Source: Firmicutes bacterium UBA5286 (lineage in GTDB: Bacteria; Bacillota; Proteinivoracia; UBA4975). Taken from it: DNA of 54,684 nucleotides. The notes beneath the pieces are model-generated. The model was given only the letters and a program-made list of their open reading frames with translations, did no database searches and had not been told where the DNA came from. Shown here piece by piece: positions 25,148 through 34,435 of the stretch (position 1 is the stretch's first letter; every line of letters starts with the position of its first letter). A program made the position numbers and the translations under genes. The DNA lies in NCBI GenBank assembly GCA_002408465.1, contig DHSM01000024.1, positions 1 to 54,684 of the forward strand, written 5' to 3'.

Positions 25148-25163
25148 GTGACAATATAGTCAC
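25148..25163. promoter_or_regulatory. GTGAC-N6-GTCAC operator upstream of the response regulator
   Basis: The palindrome GTGACAATATAGTCAC lies 23 bp before an extended -10 box and recurs at 26901-26916 before the ABC genes. It is the likely binding site of the OmpR-type regulator encoded between the two copies. Confidence 0.65.
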
Positions 25164-25182
25164 CTAATGCTTATGCAGTCAG

Positions 25183-25191
25183 TGGTATAAT
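25183..25191 (+). promoter_or_regulatory. Extended -10 promoter of the regulator-kinase operon
   Basis: TGGTATAAT (25183-25191) has the TGn extension and no good -35 box, consistent with activation from the adjacent operator. Confidence 0.55.
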
Positions 25192-25206
25192 GAGGGTGGT
25201 GATTAG

Positions 25207-25902
25207 ATGCAAAAAATATTGCTGGTTGAAGATGACAAGACAATTGCTCTTGGGTTGGAATATTCCTTGTCCCAGGACGGTTTTGCCGTTACTGTTTGCC
25301 ATGACGTCCGTTCCGCGCTGTCTGCCCTGGGAATTCAAAATTTTGACCTCATTATCCTGGATCTAGGGTTGCCTGACGGCAGCGGTTATGATGTCTGCAA
25401 AGCGGTGCGGGCAAATTCTGATGTGCCTGTAATCTTTCTTACCGCCTGTGATGACGAGGTCAATGTGGTAATGGGGTTGGATATGGGCGCCGATGATTAT
25501 ATCACCAAGCCCTTTCGCATCCGGGAGCTGGTTTCCCGGATTAAGACAGTGCTGCGCCGTTGCGGCAAGACCGATGACGGTTCTGGTTTGCGGACTCAGT
25601 CGGAGATTGCTCTAGGGGATGTTGATATCAATACTGCCCAGGCCAAGGTCTATAAAAATGGGGCAGAGATTCAGCTTACGTCCCTGGAGTATCGCTTGCT
25701 TTTAACCTTTGCTAACAATGAAGGCCAGGTCCTTTCTCGCACTCAGCTGCTGGAGGGAATCTGGGATGTGGCTGGGGATTATGTCAACGACAATACCCTC
25801 ACTGTGTATATCAAGCGCTTGCGGGATAAGATTGAAGCTGACCCCCAGCGGCCGGCGCTAATCCAGACCGTGCGTGGACTGGGCTACAGGGCAGGTGGGT
25901 GA
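25207..25902 (+). CDS. OmpR/PhoB-family response regulator (VanR-like)
   Basis: A 231-aa regulator. The receiver has Glu8-Asp9-Asp10, phospho-acceptor Asp52 and Lys in YITKPFRIREL. The winged helix contains LTSLEYRLLLTFANNEGQVLSRTQLLEGIWD and YIKRLRDKIEADPQRPALIQTVRGLGYR. It is VanR/YycF-like in layout. Two copies of GTGAC-N6-GTCAC, at 25148 and 26901, flank the operon's control points, so it probably regulates itself and the downstream ABC exporter. The kinase starts 1-2 nt after its stop. Confidence 0.93.
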   Translation: MQKILLVEDDKTIALGLEYSLSQDGFAVTVCHDVRSALSALGIQNFDLIILDLGLPDGSGYDVCKAVRANSDVPVIFLTACDDEVNVVMGLDMGADDYITKPFRIRELVSRIKTVLRRCGKTDDGSGLRTQSEIALGDVDINTAQAKVYKNGAEIQLTSLEYRLLLTFANNEGQVLSRTQLLEGIWDVAGDYVNDNTLTVYIKRLRDKIEADPQRPALIQTVRGLGYRAGG

Positions 25903-25903
25903 A

Positions 25904-26896
25904 ATGATGCGGATATTAAGAAATCGTGAGGTCCTTGTTGCCCTTGGGATAATGCTCCTGATAGCTGCCGTCGGGGTTATTGGCGGCTTATTTGTTTCGG
26001 CGGTTGTTGCCAGAATTGTCGGGGCAGTGTCGCTGGTTTTGATCTTGGTATTTCTGCTCTTTGCCTGGTGGCGTTACCGGGAGCTGGACAGGCTCTCCGA
26101 CTACCTGCTGCGGGTGGTGGAGGGAGACTACGGCCTGGATATTCGGGATAATGCCGAAGGGGAGCTCTCAATATTGAAGAGCGAAATTTATAAAGTAACA
26201 GTGATGCTCAATGAGCAGGCTGCCGCTCTGCGCCGAGAGAAGGGCAGCCTGGCCGATGCCCTCTCGGATATATCCCACCAGCTCAAGACACCGCTGACCT
26301 CGATGTTTGTGATGACGGATCTTTTATGCGGGGAATTGCCTGAGGCTAAGCGGGTGGAGTTTACCGACCGGCTGCGCTCCCAGCTGGAGCGCATTCAATG
26401 GCTGCTTACTTGTCTGCTCAAACTCTCTAAGCTGGACGCCGGGGCGGTGGAGTTCAGGAAGGATAAAGTTGCCGCTAAGGAGGTTATTGCCGCTGCCTGT
26501 GAGCCCCTGCTGATTGTCATGGAGCTAAAGGGCCAGAAACTGACGCTGGATTGTCCTGGCTTTGAGTTCGTTTGCGACCCCCACTGGACGGCGGAGGCCC
26601 TGGTCAATATTTTAAAGAATTGCGTGGAGCATACGCCTACCGGCGGGGAAATCCGCATCAGTGCTGTGGACTATCCCCTGTATACCGAAATAATTGTTGA
26701 AGATAATGGCGGCGGGATAGATCAGGCGGATCTGCCCTATATCTTTAACCGCTTTTACCGGGGCAAGAATGCGGGGGAAGACAGCATTGGCATCGGCCTT
26801 GCCATGGCCAAGGGAATTGTGGCCGCCCAGGGCGGCAGCATTGATGTGCGCAGCGATTCCAAGGGCAGCAGGTTTATGCTTCGGTTTTATCGGTAG
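25904..26896 (+). CDS. Sensor histidine kinase (VanS-like)
   Basis: A 330-aa kinase. Two membrane helices (about residues 9-30 and 36-56) are separated by a very short loop, so no extracellular sensor exists. A HAMP-like linker follows. The acceptor helix carries His125 in ISHQLKTPLT. The ATPase domain has NILKNCVEHTPTG, DNGGGI, FYRGKNAGEDSIGIGLAMAKGIV. This short-loop type usually senses through a partner ABC transporter, as BceS senses via BceAB; here the ABC genes follow directly. ATG 25904 was chosen for GGTGG at 6 nt. Confidence 0.9.
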   Translation: MMRILRNREVLVALGIMLLIAAVGVIGGLFVSAVVARIVGAVSLVLILVFLLFAWWRYRELDRLSDYLLRVVEGDYGLDIRDNAEGELSILKSEIYKVTVMLNEQAAALRREKGSLADALSDISHQLKTPLTSMFVMTDLLCGELPEAKRVEFTDRLRSQLERIQWLLTCLLKLSKLDAGAVEFRKDKVAAKEVIAAACEPLLIVMELKGQKLTLDCPGFEFVCDPHWTAEALVNILKNCVEHTPTGGEIRISAVDYPLYTEIIVEDNGGGIDQADLPYIFNRFYRGKNAGEDSIGIGLAMAKGIVAAQGGSIDVRSDSKGSRFMLRFYR

Positions 26897-26900
26897 GTCT

Positions 26901-26928
26901 GTGACGAAATTGTCACCTCTTTTGTCAC
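26901..26928. promoter_or_regulatory. Operator before the ABC exporter genes
   Basis: GTGACGAAATTGTCAC (26901-26916) is followed by a third half-site GTCAC (26924-26928), 12 bp from the second. A -10-like TATACA lies at 26948-26953. The palindrome matches the one at 25148-25163. Confidence 0.65.
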
Positions 26929-26982
26929 CGGGCAGTCATCTCAAGGGTATACACTGAAGCCATAAACAAGGAGGCAAAAGAC

Positions 26983-27660
26983 ATGGAGATTTTACGAGTA
27001 GAGAATTTAGCCAAGGTTTATGGCAGCGGCGAAACAGCGGTAAGGGCCCTGGATGACGTGTCCTTATCTGTGGAGAAGGGCGAGTTCGTGGCCATTGTAG
27101 GCCCCTCAGGTTCGGGTAAATCTACTTTGCTCCATATTTTGGGCGGAGTGGACCGGCCCAGTTCGGGGCAGGTGTTTATCGATGGCATTGATATCTACAA
27201 GCTGAACGAGACCAAACTGGCCATCTTCCGGCGCCGGCAGGTGGGGCTGATCTATCAGTTTTATAATTTGATCCCGGTGCTGAACGTGGAGGAGAATATT
27301 ACCCTGCCCTTGCTTCTGGATGAACGCAAGGTGGATAAGAGCCGATTGTCGGAGATTATCGGCATTTTGGGTCTGGGGGATCGGCTGGGTTACCTGCCCA
27401 ACCAGCTTTCCGGCGGCCAGCAGCAGCGGGTGTCCATCGGCAGGGCGTTGATCAACAATCCGGCGCTGGTACTGGCCGATGAGCCCACGGGCAATCTGGA
27501 CAGCAAGAATAGCACCGAGATTATTGAGCTCCTCAAGCTTTCCAACAAGAAGTATAATCAGACATTGCTGGTAATCACCCATGACCAAAATATCGCCCTG
27601 CAGGCCGATCGCATTATAACTATGGCTGACGGGCGGATTGAAGGGGACATCCGGCGATGA
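26983..27660 (+). CDS. ABC transporter ATP-binding protein (MacB/BceA type)
   Basis: A 225-aa ATPase of the LolD/MacB/BceA group: Walker A GPSGSGKST, Q-loop YQFYNLIPVLNVEEN, signature LSGGQQQRV, Walker B LVLADEPTGNLD and H-loop VITHD. GGAGG lies before the ATG. It overlaps the permease gene by 4 nt. The kinase type upstream points to a role in resistance to cell-wall-active peptides (inference). Confidence 0.93.
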   Translation: MEILRVENLAKVYGSGETAVRALDDVSLSVEKGEFVAIVGPSGSGKSTLLHILGGVDRPSSGQVFIDGIDIYKLNETKLAIFRRRQVGLIYQFYNLIPVLNVEENITLPLLLDERKVDKSRLSEIIGILGLGDRLGYLPNQLSGGQQQRVSIGRALINNPALVLADEPTGNLDSKNSTEIIELLKLSNKKYNQTLLVITHDQNIALQADRIITMADGRIEGDIRR

Positions 27661-30278
27661 ATGTTGTCAATAAACTGACCCTGCGGCATTTACTCTTAAA
27701 CAAGAAACGGACATTGGTGACCATTATCGGGGTGATTTTGTCTGTTTCTATGGTTACTGCAGTTACTACTTTTGTTGCTTCCGCTCAAGATATGCTCATT
27801 CAAGATACCATTAATGACAGGGGAAACTGGCATGCCAAATTTCAGGATATTGATGCTGCGAAAGCGGATGTGTTCCTGGAGTCTGAAGCAGTTGAACAAG
27901 CATTGTTTGCCCGCAATCTGGGCTATGCAGAGCTAATGGGAAGCGCTAATGAGTATAAGCCCTATATGTTTATTCAGGAATTCGATAAAGCAAGCATAGC
28001 TGAATTAGCTTTGGAGCTTGTGGACGGACGCTTGCCTAAGCAGGAGAATGAGGTGGTTGTCTCCGAGCATATCCGCTACAACGGCGGAGTGGAAATTAAA
28101 GTAGGGGATAAGCTGGACCTAGCCATCGGCCAGCGTTATTCTGACGGTTACCCCTTGGGCCAGGACAATCCCTTTAGTAAGGCCGACGCTGATGGAGATG
28201 GTGAGACCCTCCAGCCAGAATTTACCCGGGAATTTACTGTTGTGGGGATTGTTGCCCGGCCTTGGTTCGAACCCTATTCTGCTCCGGGATACACTGTAAT
28301 CACCTGTTTTGACCGAAACTCCGCGACAACAGGCCCTTTGGATGTCCGGGTCAGGTTCAAAAAAATAAACCGGTCGGTCTATGAGCTTGGCCAGGAACTG
28401 GCTGCGCAGGCTGAGTCTCCGGATTATATTGAAGAAGATTCGGGTGTTTTTTACCTTGTCAGGTACAATGATACTTTGCTCGCTCTATATGGAGTTACTG
28501 GCAGTGAAGTGTTTAGCAATATTCTCACTACCTTTGCCCTCATCGCCATTGCTATTATCATGATCGGTTCTATTTCTTTAATTTACAATGCTTTTGCCAT
28601 TTCGATTTCTGAGCGCTCCCGTCAGCTGGGGATGCTGGCCAGTGTGGGGGCAACCAGCAAGCAAAAACGTAGGTCGGTTTTTTTTGAAGGTTTGATTATC
28701 GGATTGGCTGGCATACCCCTTGGGGTGCTGGCGGGCACTGTGGGCATGGGCATTACCTTTTCCTTTGTCGGACCAATCCTCGCCAATTTAGTCCAGAGCT
28801 CGGCTCAACTGCGCCTGATAGTGTCGCCCCTGGCTATAGTCATTGCCATCTTATTTTCTATGCTGACCATTTTTATCTCCGCCTGGATTCCTGCCAGGCG
28901 GGCAGCGAAGATTGCGCCCATTGCCGCTATCCGCCAGTCCCGGGATGTGAAGCTCACCCGCAGGGCAGTGCGCACCTCCTGGCTGACCAGGCTGCTCTTC
29001 GGTTTCGAGGCTACACTAGCGCTGAAAAATCTCAAGCGCAACCGCAGCCGCTTCCGGGCGACGGTGGTTTCCCTGACGGTGAGCATTGTCCTGTTCCTGA
29101 CGGTATCCGCCTACGCGACTTATGTAACCGTAGGCAGCAATATGTATACCCCAGGCCTTAATTGTGACATGGAAATTGCTCAGCGTGGGATGTCTAAAGA
29201 GGAAAGAGATTTTTTCGCTCAGGTTATTAGCCTCAAACAAGTTGAGGAATATAGCTACGAGCAATCTTGTTATGGGTACATGCAGGTCCCTGCGGAGATG
29301 GCCAGTGATTTTCTCATCAATAAATGGGGGGATCCCAAAGAGGAATACAATTATTACATCATGCTCAAGTCCCTGGATGAGAAAGCTTTTGCGGACTTAG
29401 CCCGGGCTGCGGGGGTAGGAATGGATGCTTTTACTTCCGGGAAGCCCGCGGCAATAGCTTTAAACCAGTTTAGAATGCCCTGGCAAGGTGGTTATGTTGA
29501 GAGTGAAGTGATCAAAGCCCCGGCAGGAACTGAGTTGACAGTTGATCTTTCCAGTTCTTTCGGGGAACGTGACCAAGAAATATCCTTCATCCAAGAAATT
29601 ACCCTCGCCGGGGTGACAACGGAAGCGCCCATGGGTTCTTCTGTTTGGACTGACCCGCTGTCACTGACGCTGTTTGTTCCGGAGACGATGTTTGATCAAT
29701 TGCTTGCTGGACTTCCTGATGAGGAACAGCGATATACGGGGACGCTGTACATCAACACCTCGGAACCGGGCTTGCTGGAAGAAAAGATTCGGTCAATGCA
29801 CCAGTGCGATGCAGGCGATTTTCACATCTACAACCAGGCCCAGGCAGCTCAGGAAGAAAAGCAGTCCAAACTGTTATTGACGGTTTTTATCACCGGGTTT
29901 ATCCTCTTGATTACCGGGATTTGCATCGCCAATATCATAAACACCATCACTACCAGCATTGCCTTGCGCCGCCGAGAATTCGCCATGCTCAAGTCGGTGG
30001 GCATGACCCCGAAAGGGTTTAATCGGATGATCCGGTATGAGAGCGTATTTTACGGAATCAAGGCTCTATCTTTTGGGCTGCCAATCAGCCTGGGGATAAA
30101 CTATCTTCTCTACAGGGCTATGAGTGACGGCTTCCAATTTCCCTTTACATTGCCTTGGAATAGTTATATAGTAGCGGTAGTGTCAGTATTTGCAATTGTC
30201 TTCATTACCATGCTTTACTCCAGCTTGAAAATGAAAAATGAGAATATAATCGACTCTCTAAAAAACTGGAGTGCATAA
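27657..30278 (+). CDS. FtsX-family ABC permease, large (BceB/MacB-like)
   Basis: An 873-aa membrane protein. It has an N-terminal membrane segment (about 18-40), a large extracellular region to about 275, and three membrane segments (about 280-420) with the FtsX pattern NAFAISISERSRQLGMLASVGATSKQ. A second copy of the same layout follows: helix near 475-500, extracellular region to about 735, then three helices with the motif SIALRRREFAMLKSVGMTPKGF. Eight to ten helices in two repeats is the usual plan. It likely detaches or exports a peptide antibiotic, together with the upstream sensor kinase. Confidence 0.9.
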   Translation: MNVVNKLTLRHLLLNKKRTLVTIIGVILSVSMVTAVTTFVASAQDMLIQDTINDRGNWHAKFQDIDAAKADVFLESEAVEQALFARNLGYAELMGSANEYKPYMFIQEFDKASIAELALELVDGRLPKQENEVVVSEHIRYNGGVEIKVGDKLDLAIGQRYSDGYPLGQDNPFSKADADGDGETLQPEFTREFTVVGIVARPWFEPYSAPGYTVITCFDRNSATTGPLDVRVRFKKINRSVYELGQELAAQAESPDYIEEDSGVFYLVRYNDTLLALYGVTGSEVFSNILTTFALIAIAIIMIGSISLIYNAFAISISERSRQLGMLASVGATSKQKRRSVFFEGLIIGLAGIPLGVLAGTVGMGITFSFVGPILANLVQSSAQLRLIVSPLAIVIAILFSMLTIFISAWIPARRAAKIAPIAAIRQSRDVKLTRRAVRTSWLTRLLFGFEATLALKNLKRNRSRFRATVVSLTVSIVLFLTVSAYATYVTVGSNMYTPGLNCDMEIAQRGMSKEERDFFAQVISLKQVEEYSYEQSCYGYMQVPAEMASDFLINKWGDPKEEYNYYIMLKSLDEKAFADLARAAGVGMDAFTSGKPAAIALNQFRMPWQGGYVESEVIKAPAGTELTVDLSSSFGERDQEISFIQEITLAGVTTEAPMGSSVWTDPLSLTLFVPETMFDQLLAGLPDEEQRYTGTLYINTSEPGLLEEKIRSMHQCDAGDFHIYNQAQAAQEEKQSKLLLTVFITGFILLITGICIANIINTITTSIALRRREFAMLKSVGMTPKGFNRMIRYESVFYGIKALSFGLPISLGINYLLYRAMSDGFQFPFTLPWNSYIVAVVSVFAIVFITMLYSSLKMKNENIIDSLKNWSA

Positions 30279-30300
30279 AAGGATATGGAGCACGTGCATA

Positions 30301-30309
30301 TGTTATAAT
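30301..30309 (+). promoter_or_regulatory. Extended -10 promoter of the LTA-synthase-like gene
   Basis: TGTTATAAT (30301-30309) is a TGn extended -10 box in the 134-bp gap after the FtsX permease. Confidence 0.45.
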
Positions 30310-30412
30310 TAAACTCGGTTAAGACGGGTTCAACATTTGCTTTGCCGCTGAAGTGTGAATCGCATTATCAAATTAACAGTATTCGAAAGAACTTTTAGGC
30401 AGGTGATTAGGT

Positions 30413-32359
30413 TTGTCACTATTAAAATGGCTTGACAAACGACCGATGCTTCAGTTCGCTGGCATCTCAATGTTGCTGAATCTCTTGGTGGAAATATTAA
30501 GCCGGCGTTCAATCACGGCAGGATTTGAATTTTTGCTTGCAAATCCTTTGCTCTTCCTATATAACGCCGCCATCATTCTGCTGACCCTGTCTGTCTCTCT
30601 GGCATGCAAACGGCGATACTTTACCATGATTATTGTTTCCGTTATCTGGCTTGGTTTGGGAGTTGCCAATTGCGTCTTGCTGGGATTTCGAACGACGCCT
30701 CTTGCAGCTATTGACTTTCAGATTCTAAAATCGGTAGACAGCATCATCTCGATGTACCTCAATCAAATTGAGATAATCTTGATCGCCGTGGTACTTTTAT
30801 GCGTTCTTGCCGGCATCATCATTGCCTGGAAAAGAACCCCGAAAAAAAAGCCCAAACTGCTGGCAGCCATTTCTGCAGTAATTGCTGTTGCCATCTTTAT
30901 TGCAGCATCGACTTCATTTCTTGTAAAGGCCCAGGCCCTTGCATCGAATTTTGGCAACTTGGCTGACGCCTACAAGGATTTTGGTTTTGCTTACTGCTTT
31001 TCTCGCAGCTTAATTGATCGGGGGATAACTAAACCGGATAATTACTCTGAGGAGGAGATTTCCCGGGTGTTAAAGGCGATTCATGCCGACGAAACCTTGG
31101 CGCCTGAGCTTACTCCCAATATAATCATGGTGCAACTGGAGTCATTTTTCGATGTGAATTATCTGAAAGGTCTCAGTTTCTCCGAGAATCCAGTGCCAGT
31201 CTTTGCAAGACTGAAAGAAAGCTGTCCCCATGGTTTCTTAACCGTTCCCTCCATAGGCGCAGGCACGGCGAATACAGAATTTGAGATCCTCACTGGCATG
31301 AACCTAGGCTATTTTGGCGCTGGGGAATATCCGTACAAATCAGTTTTGCATAAGGAGACTTGCGAAAGCATCTGCTATGATTTGAGGGAATTGGGTTATA
31401 CAAATCATGCCATTCATAATCACGAGGGGACATTTTATCAACGGCATGTGGTCTTCTCTAATCTAGGGTTTGATACTTACACATCTCTGGAGTACATGAA
31501 CAATGTTGAATATACTCCAATTGGCTGGGCAAAGGATGCGGTTTTGACAGGGGAGGTCATGAAGGCACTTGCTTCTACTTCTGGCCAAGATTTTATCTAT
31601 ACCATTTCTGTTCAGGCCCATGGAAGATATCCGCAGGAAGTTGTTGACCCCGGGCAAAAAATAACTGTTGCCGGCATCGAAGGGGAAAAAAAACGAGTTG
31701 CTTTTGAATATTTCGTCAATCAGCTCTACGAGACTGATGCTTTTATTGATGCTTTGACAGCTGAGCTTTCGACCTTTGAAGAACCGGTGGTTCTGGTCTT
31801 TTTTGGAGACCATTTACCCAGTTTTGGCATTGAGAATGAAGACTTAAGCAATGCAAACAGATTTCAGGCGGAATATGTAGTCTGGAGTAATTTTCCTCTA
31901 GAAGTGTCTAGGCAAGACTTAAGCTCCTACCAGCTTAATGCATACATTTTGAAGCAGCTTGGCATCAACAATGGCATCCTGACAAAGCTCCATCAAACCT
32001 TATTTGATCAAGAGGATTACCAGGCGGCCCTGGAAATGATGGAATATGATATGGTCTGCGGTGAGCAAATTGCCTATGGCGGCGTAAGCCCACATTTGCC
32101 CACGGAGTTGCAGATGGGAGTTTCCGAGATAAACGTCTCTGGCATCAGGCGGGAGAATGAAAATGCTTATGTTTATGGGGAAGGATTTACCGAATGGAGC
32201 CAGGTGATTATTGACGGCAATCAAGTTGACGCCATTTTTATAGATGGCAACACCCTGATGATTGCGGCGGGGGATATGGAACCGGGCGTCAGCCTGGTTG
32301 TGGCCCAGATTGGCGATAAGACGATTTTGAGCGAAACCAGCATATACCAATGTCCATAA
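30413..32359 (+). CDS. LTA synthase-family membrane sulfatase-fold enzyme
   Basis: A 648-aa protein. Four or five membrane helices lie in residues 12-175, then an alkaline-phosphatase/sulfatase-fold extracellular domain. Key residues are the metal-binding Glu in MVQLESFFD, nucleophile Thr285 in GTANTEFEI, His in AIHNHEGTFY, and FFGDHLPSFG. The C-terminal ~90 residues look like an added beta domain. Family members move glycerolphosphate or phosphoethanolamine onto lipids or glycans; the substrate here is uncertain. The start is TTG 30413, preceded by CAGGTGATTAG. Confidence 0.88.
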   Translation: MSLLKWLDKRPMLQFAGISMLLNLLVEILSRRSITAGFEFLLANPLLFLYNAAIILLTLSVSLACKRRYFTMIIVSVIWLGLGVANCVLLGFRTTPLAAIDFQILKSVDSIISMYLNQIEIILIAVVLLCVLAGIIIAWKRTPKKKPKLLAAISAVIAVAIFIAASTSFLVKAQALASNFGNLADAYKDFGFAYCFSRSLIDRGITKPDNYSEEEISRVLKAIHADETLAPELTPNIIMVQLESFFDVNYLKGLSFSENPVPVFARLKESCPHGFLTVPSIGAGTANTEFEILTGMNLGYFGAGEYPYKSVLHKETCESICYDLRELGYTNHAIHNHEGTFYQRHVVFSNLGFDTYTSLEYMNNVEYTPIGWAKDAVLTGEVMKALASTSGQDFIYTISVQAHGRYPQEVVDPGQKITVAGIEGEKKRVAFEYFVNQLYETDAFIDALTAELSTFEEPVVLVFFGDHLPSFGIENEDLSNANRFQAEYVVWSNFPLEVSRQDLSSYQLNAYILKQLGINNGILTKLHQTLFDQEDYQAALEMMEYDMVCGEQIAYGGVSPHLPTELQMGVSEINVSGIRRENENAYVYGEGFTEWSQVIIDGNQVDAIFIDGNTLMIAAGDMEPGVSLVVAQIGDKTILSETSIYQCP

Positions 32360-32415
32360 GGCAGAGTATTGGGATGGATATATTCCCTAAGGATATTCTT
32401 TCGAAGCTTGACGTA

Positions 32416-32458
32416 AATACCCCTCCTGGCATTGCCAGGGGGGGTATTGTTATAGTTT
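32416..32458 (+). terminator. Terminator of the LTA-synthase-like gene
   Basis: AATACCCCTCCTGGC (32416-32430) pairs with 32434-32448 over 15 bp with one G-U pair, followed by a T-rich tract. Confidence 0.8.
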
Positions 32459-32472
32459 TGATTTTGAAGGAG

Positions 32473-33726
32473 TCAGTCTGCTATTTCCATTACTGTGCCT
32501 ATGAAGACTGGCAGTTTGCTGGCGTTATCAATAATGGCATAGACGAATGGCCGGTCCAGATTTACGATTTTGGTTTCGATATAAGCTTCATCTTTCATCT
32601 CAACTTTTGTAACCGCGCCGGCTCTTGTACCTAGTTCATCAACTTGGATAAAGGTTTTATGCAGCACTTCGCCGATGTAGATGTTGCCTCTGGATGATTG
32701 GCCGAGCTTGTTGAAATCGGCCTGGACTGGCGAGAAGGCTTGGGGCATGCCCATGGCTTTAAGGGCGTCATTCATTTGGATTTTATAGTCATAACTGAAC
32801 TTGGGCAAAGCGGCGCTGACGGTGGTATTTATGGCGCCGTCAATTGTCTGCAAAAAACCTTCGCCAGAAAGCATGTCAAGATATTCGCCAATGGCAATTT
32901 CTTCATTGGGGAGGAGGGCGACAAAGCTGTACTTGTTGCCGGCATAGGGCTTGATAAAGCCTGTTGCCCGGCCGTCATCAAGATAGATGTTTTCTTCGGA
33001 ATGCATAAAGTCTACCGTCTGTTTATTGCCATCAATGGCGGTAAAGGAGTCTTCCCTGACATTTGCTTTGTTGTATACGGTTTCCCATTCGGCGTCAAAG
33101 ACGATGGCGTTGATAAGGTACATGACGGCATCATCATCAATTTGATCGAGGATTTTCTCAATCATGCCATCGGTATTCTCTTTTACCCAATTGTTTATAT
33201 CCTTCAGGGTCTGGCCGTCGAAAGGGGATTTATAGGCGGCGGCATTGTAATAATCGGCATTCTTCTGGAGAAAATCTTTCTCCACTGTCAGACGGTTTTT
33301 ATCCTCCCGAAACCAGATGGAATTTGCCACTGTGAGCTTGGACTTCTTGTCATTGGGCAAATTGCGGACATAGCTGAATAAGTACTCATTCAGTTCTTCC
33401 AGGCCAATATCTCCCCCCAGGACAGCTTCCATTTCCGAGAGGGTCTGGTTGTCTGCGCCGTTTGCCGTCATGGCCAGGGCCAGCAGCACGGAAAGGGGAG
33501 AGATGAGAGAGTTTTTCTCTTCGCTGCTTGTTTTCTTGAAAAGGTCAAGGGCGAAATCTGCTGTATTCCCAATAAACTTGGCATCTGCGCTCTTTCCCTG
33601 TACTGTTTTGCCTGAGATGCCAGCCATCAGGTCTGCCGCCTGCACAGTGGGCGCGCATGCCGTCAGGTTTAATGTAATTGCCGCAAGCAAAAGAATGCTG
33701 AATGCTAATATGATGCATTTTTTCAT
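32473..33726 (-). CDS. Serpin-family protease inhibitor, lipoprotein
   Basis: A 417-aa lipoprotein. The signal peptide ends at LTAC (Cys24), so the protein is tethered outside. The serpin fold is clear: ISPLSVLLALAMTANGADNQT, ANSIWFRED, INAIVFDAEWE, LPKFSYDY, and the C-terminal tail NLDRPFVYAIIDN...PVFIGTV. The hinge of the reactive loop reads VDELGTRAGAVTK, close to the consensus of inhibitory serpins (short-side-chain residues at P12-P9). It could protect the cell from host, protist or own extracellular serine proteases. The P1 residue cannot be assigned with certainty. Length is normal. Confidence 0.9.
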   Translation of the reverse strand: MKKCIILAFSILLLAAITLNLTACAPTVQAADLMAGISGKTVQGKSADAKFIGNTADFALDLFKKTSSEEKNSLISPLSVLLALAMTANGADNQTLSEMEAVLGGDIGLEELNEYLFSYVRNLPNDKKSKLTVANSIWFREDKNRLTVEKDFLQKNADYYNAAAYKSPFDGQTLKDINNWVKENTDGMIEKILDQIDDDAVMYLINAIVFDAEWETVYNKANVREDSFTAIDGNKQTVDFMHSEENIYLDDGRATGFIKPYAGNKYSFVALLPNEEIAIGEYLDMLSGEGFLQTIDGAINTTVSAALPKFSYDYKIQMNDALKAMGMPQAFSPVQADFNKLGQSSRGNIYIGEVLHKTFIQVDELGTRAGAVTKVEMKDEAYIETKIVNLDRPFVYAIIDNASKLPVFIGTVMEIAD

Positions 33727-33906
33727 TGGACACCATCCTTTCTATTTGACAGATTACGGATATTTGACGCTGATTTTCCTGTCACAGGTTAGATGGGTTC
33801 GGCGCCCCCTTTAGTTCGATATTCCCAGCTGTATTTCCAGAAGAAATTATACTGGCGGCGCTTAATGATCTGCCCTCCCCAGTGAATTATATCAAAGATA
33901 AGGATA

Positions 33907-33963
33907 TTGACTTTTGGGTTTAAGGGACTTACAATTAACAAGCTTAACTATTAAGCTGGTTAA
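33907..33963 (+). promoter_or_regulatory. MarR operon promoter with 29-bp palindromic operator
   Basis: TTGACT (33907-33912) and TACAAT (33930-33935) have a 17-bp spacer. From 33935 to 33963, TTAACAAGCTTAA-CTA-TTAAGCTGGTTAA is a near-perfect palindrome (12 of 13 arm positions) covering the transcription start. This is the expected autorepression site for the MarR protein. Confidence 0.8.
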
Positions 33964-33982
33964 CAATTCGAGGTGATATTTT

Positions 33983-34435
33983 ATGGAACAGAACAATGAT
34001 ATGCCTTACAGGCTGATGCAAGCTTTCTTTCAGCTCCACCGGCAGAAGATGAATTTCGGCCCGGTGCAGGGGATATACCCTGGTGAGATGCGGGTGCTGC
34101 GCAGCATCAAGCGGCTGGATGCCGGGCAGGGGGTAATGGTTTCCGAACTGAGCGGCCTGTTAAAAGTTTCTTCTCCTTTCATAACCCAGATGACCAATAA
34201 TTTAGTAAAACAAGGCCTGGCGGACCGATCTCCTGACCCTGCCGACCGGCGGGCTGTGCGCCTGAGGGTCACCCCCAGGGGAAATGATGTCATCGCCCAG
34301 GCTTCCCGGGAATTTATGGCCCGTTTTGAGGGGTTGGTTCAGCACCTGGGTCCTGAACAGAGCGGGGAATTGCTCAGGCTGTTGCACCTGGTATATCAGT
34401 ATTTTGATTCTATGGAGGTAGGCAAACGTGATTAA
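33983..34435 (+). CDS. MarR-family repressor
   Basis: A 150-aa winged-helix repressor. The recognition region VMVSELSGLLKVSSPFITQMTNNLVKQGLADRSPDPADRRAVRLRVT holds the usual helix-turn-helix and the D-x-R-D-R-R wing. It probably dimerizes through its N- and C-terminal helices and binds the palindrome just upstream, being released by a drug or phenolic ligand. The first exporter gene starts within its last codons (8-nt overlap). Confidence 0.93.
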   Translation: MEQNNDMPYRLMQAFFQLHRQKMNFGPVQGIYPGEMRVLRSIKRLDAGQGVMVSELSGLLKVSSPFITQMTNNLVKQGLADRSPDPADRRAVRLRVTPRGNDVIAQASREFMARFEGLVQHLGPEQSGELLRLLHLVYQYFDSMEVGKRD

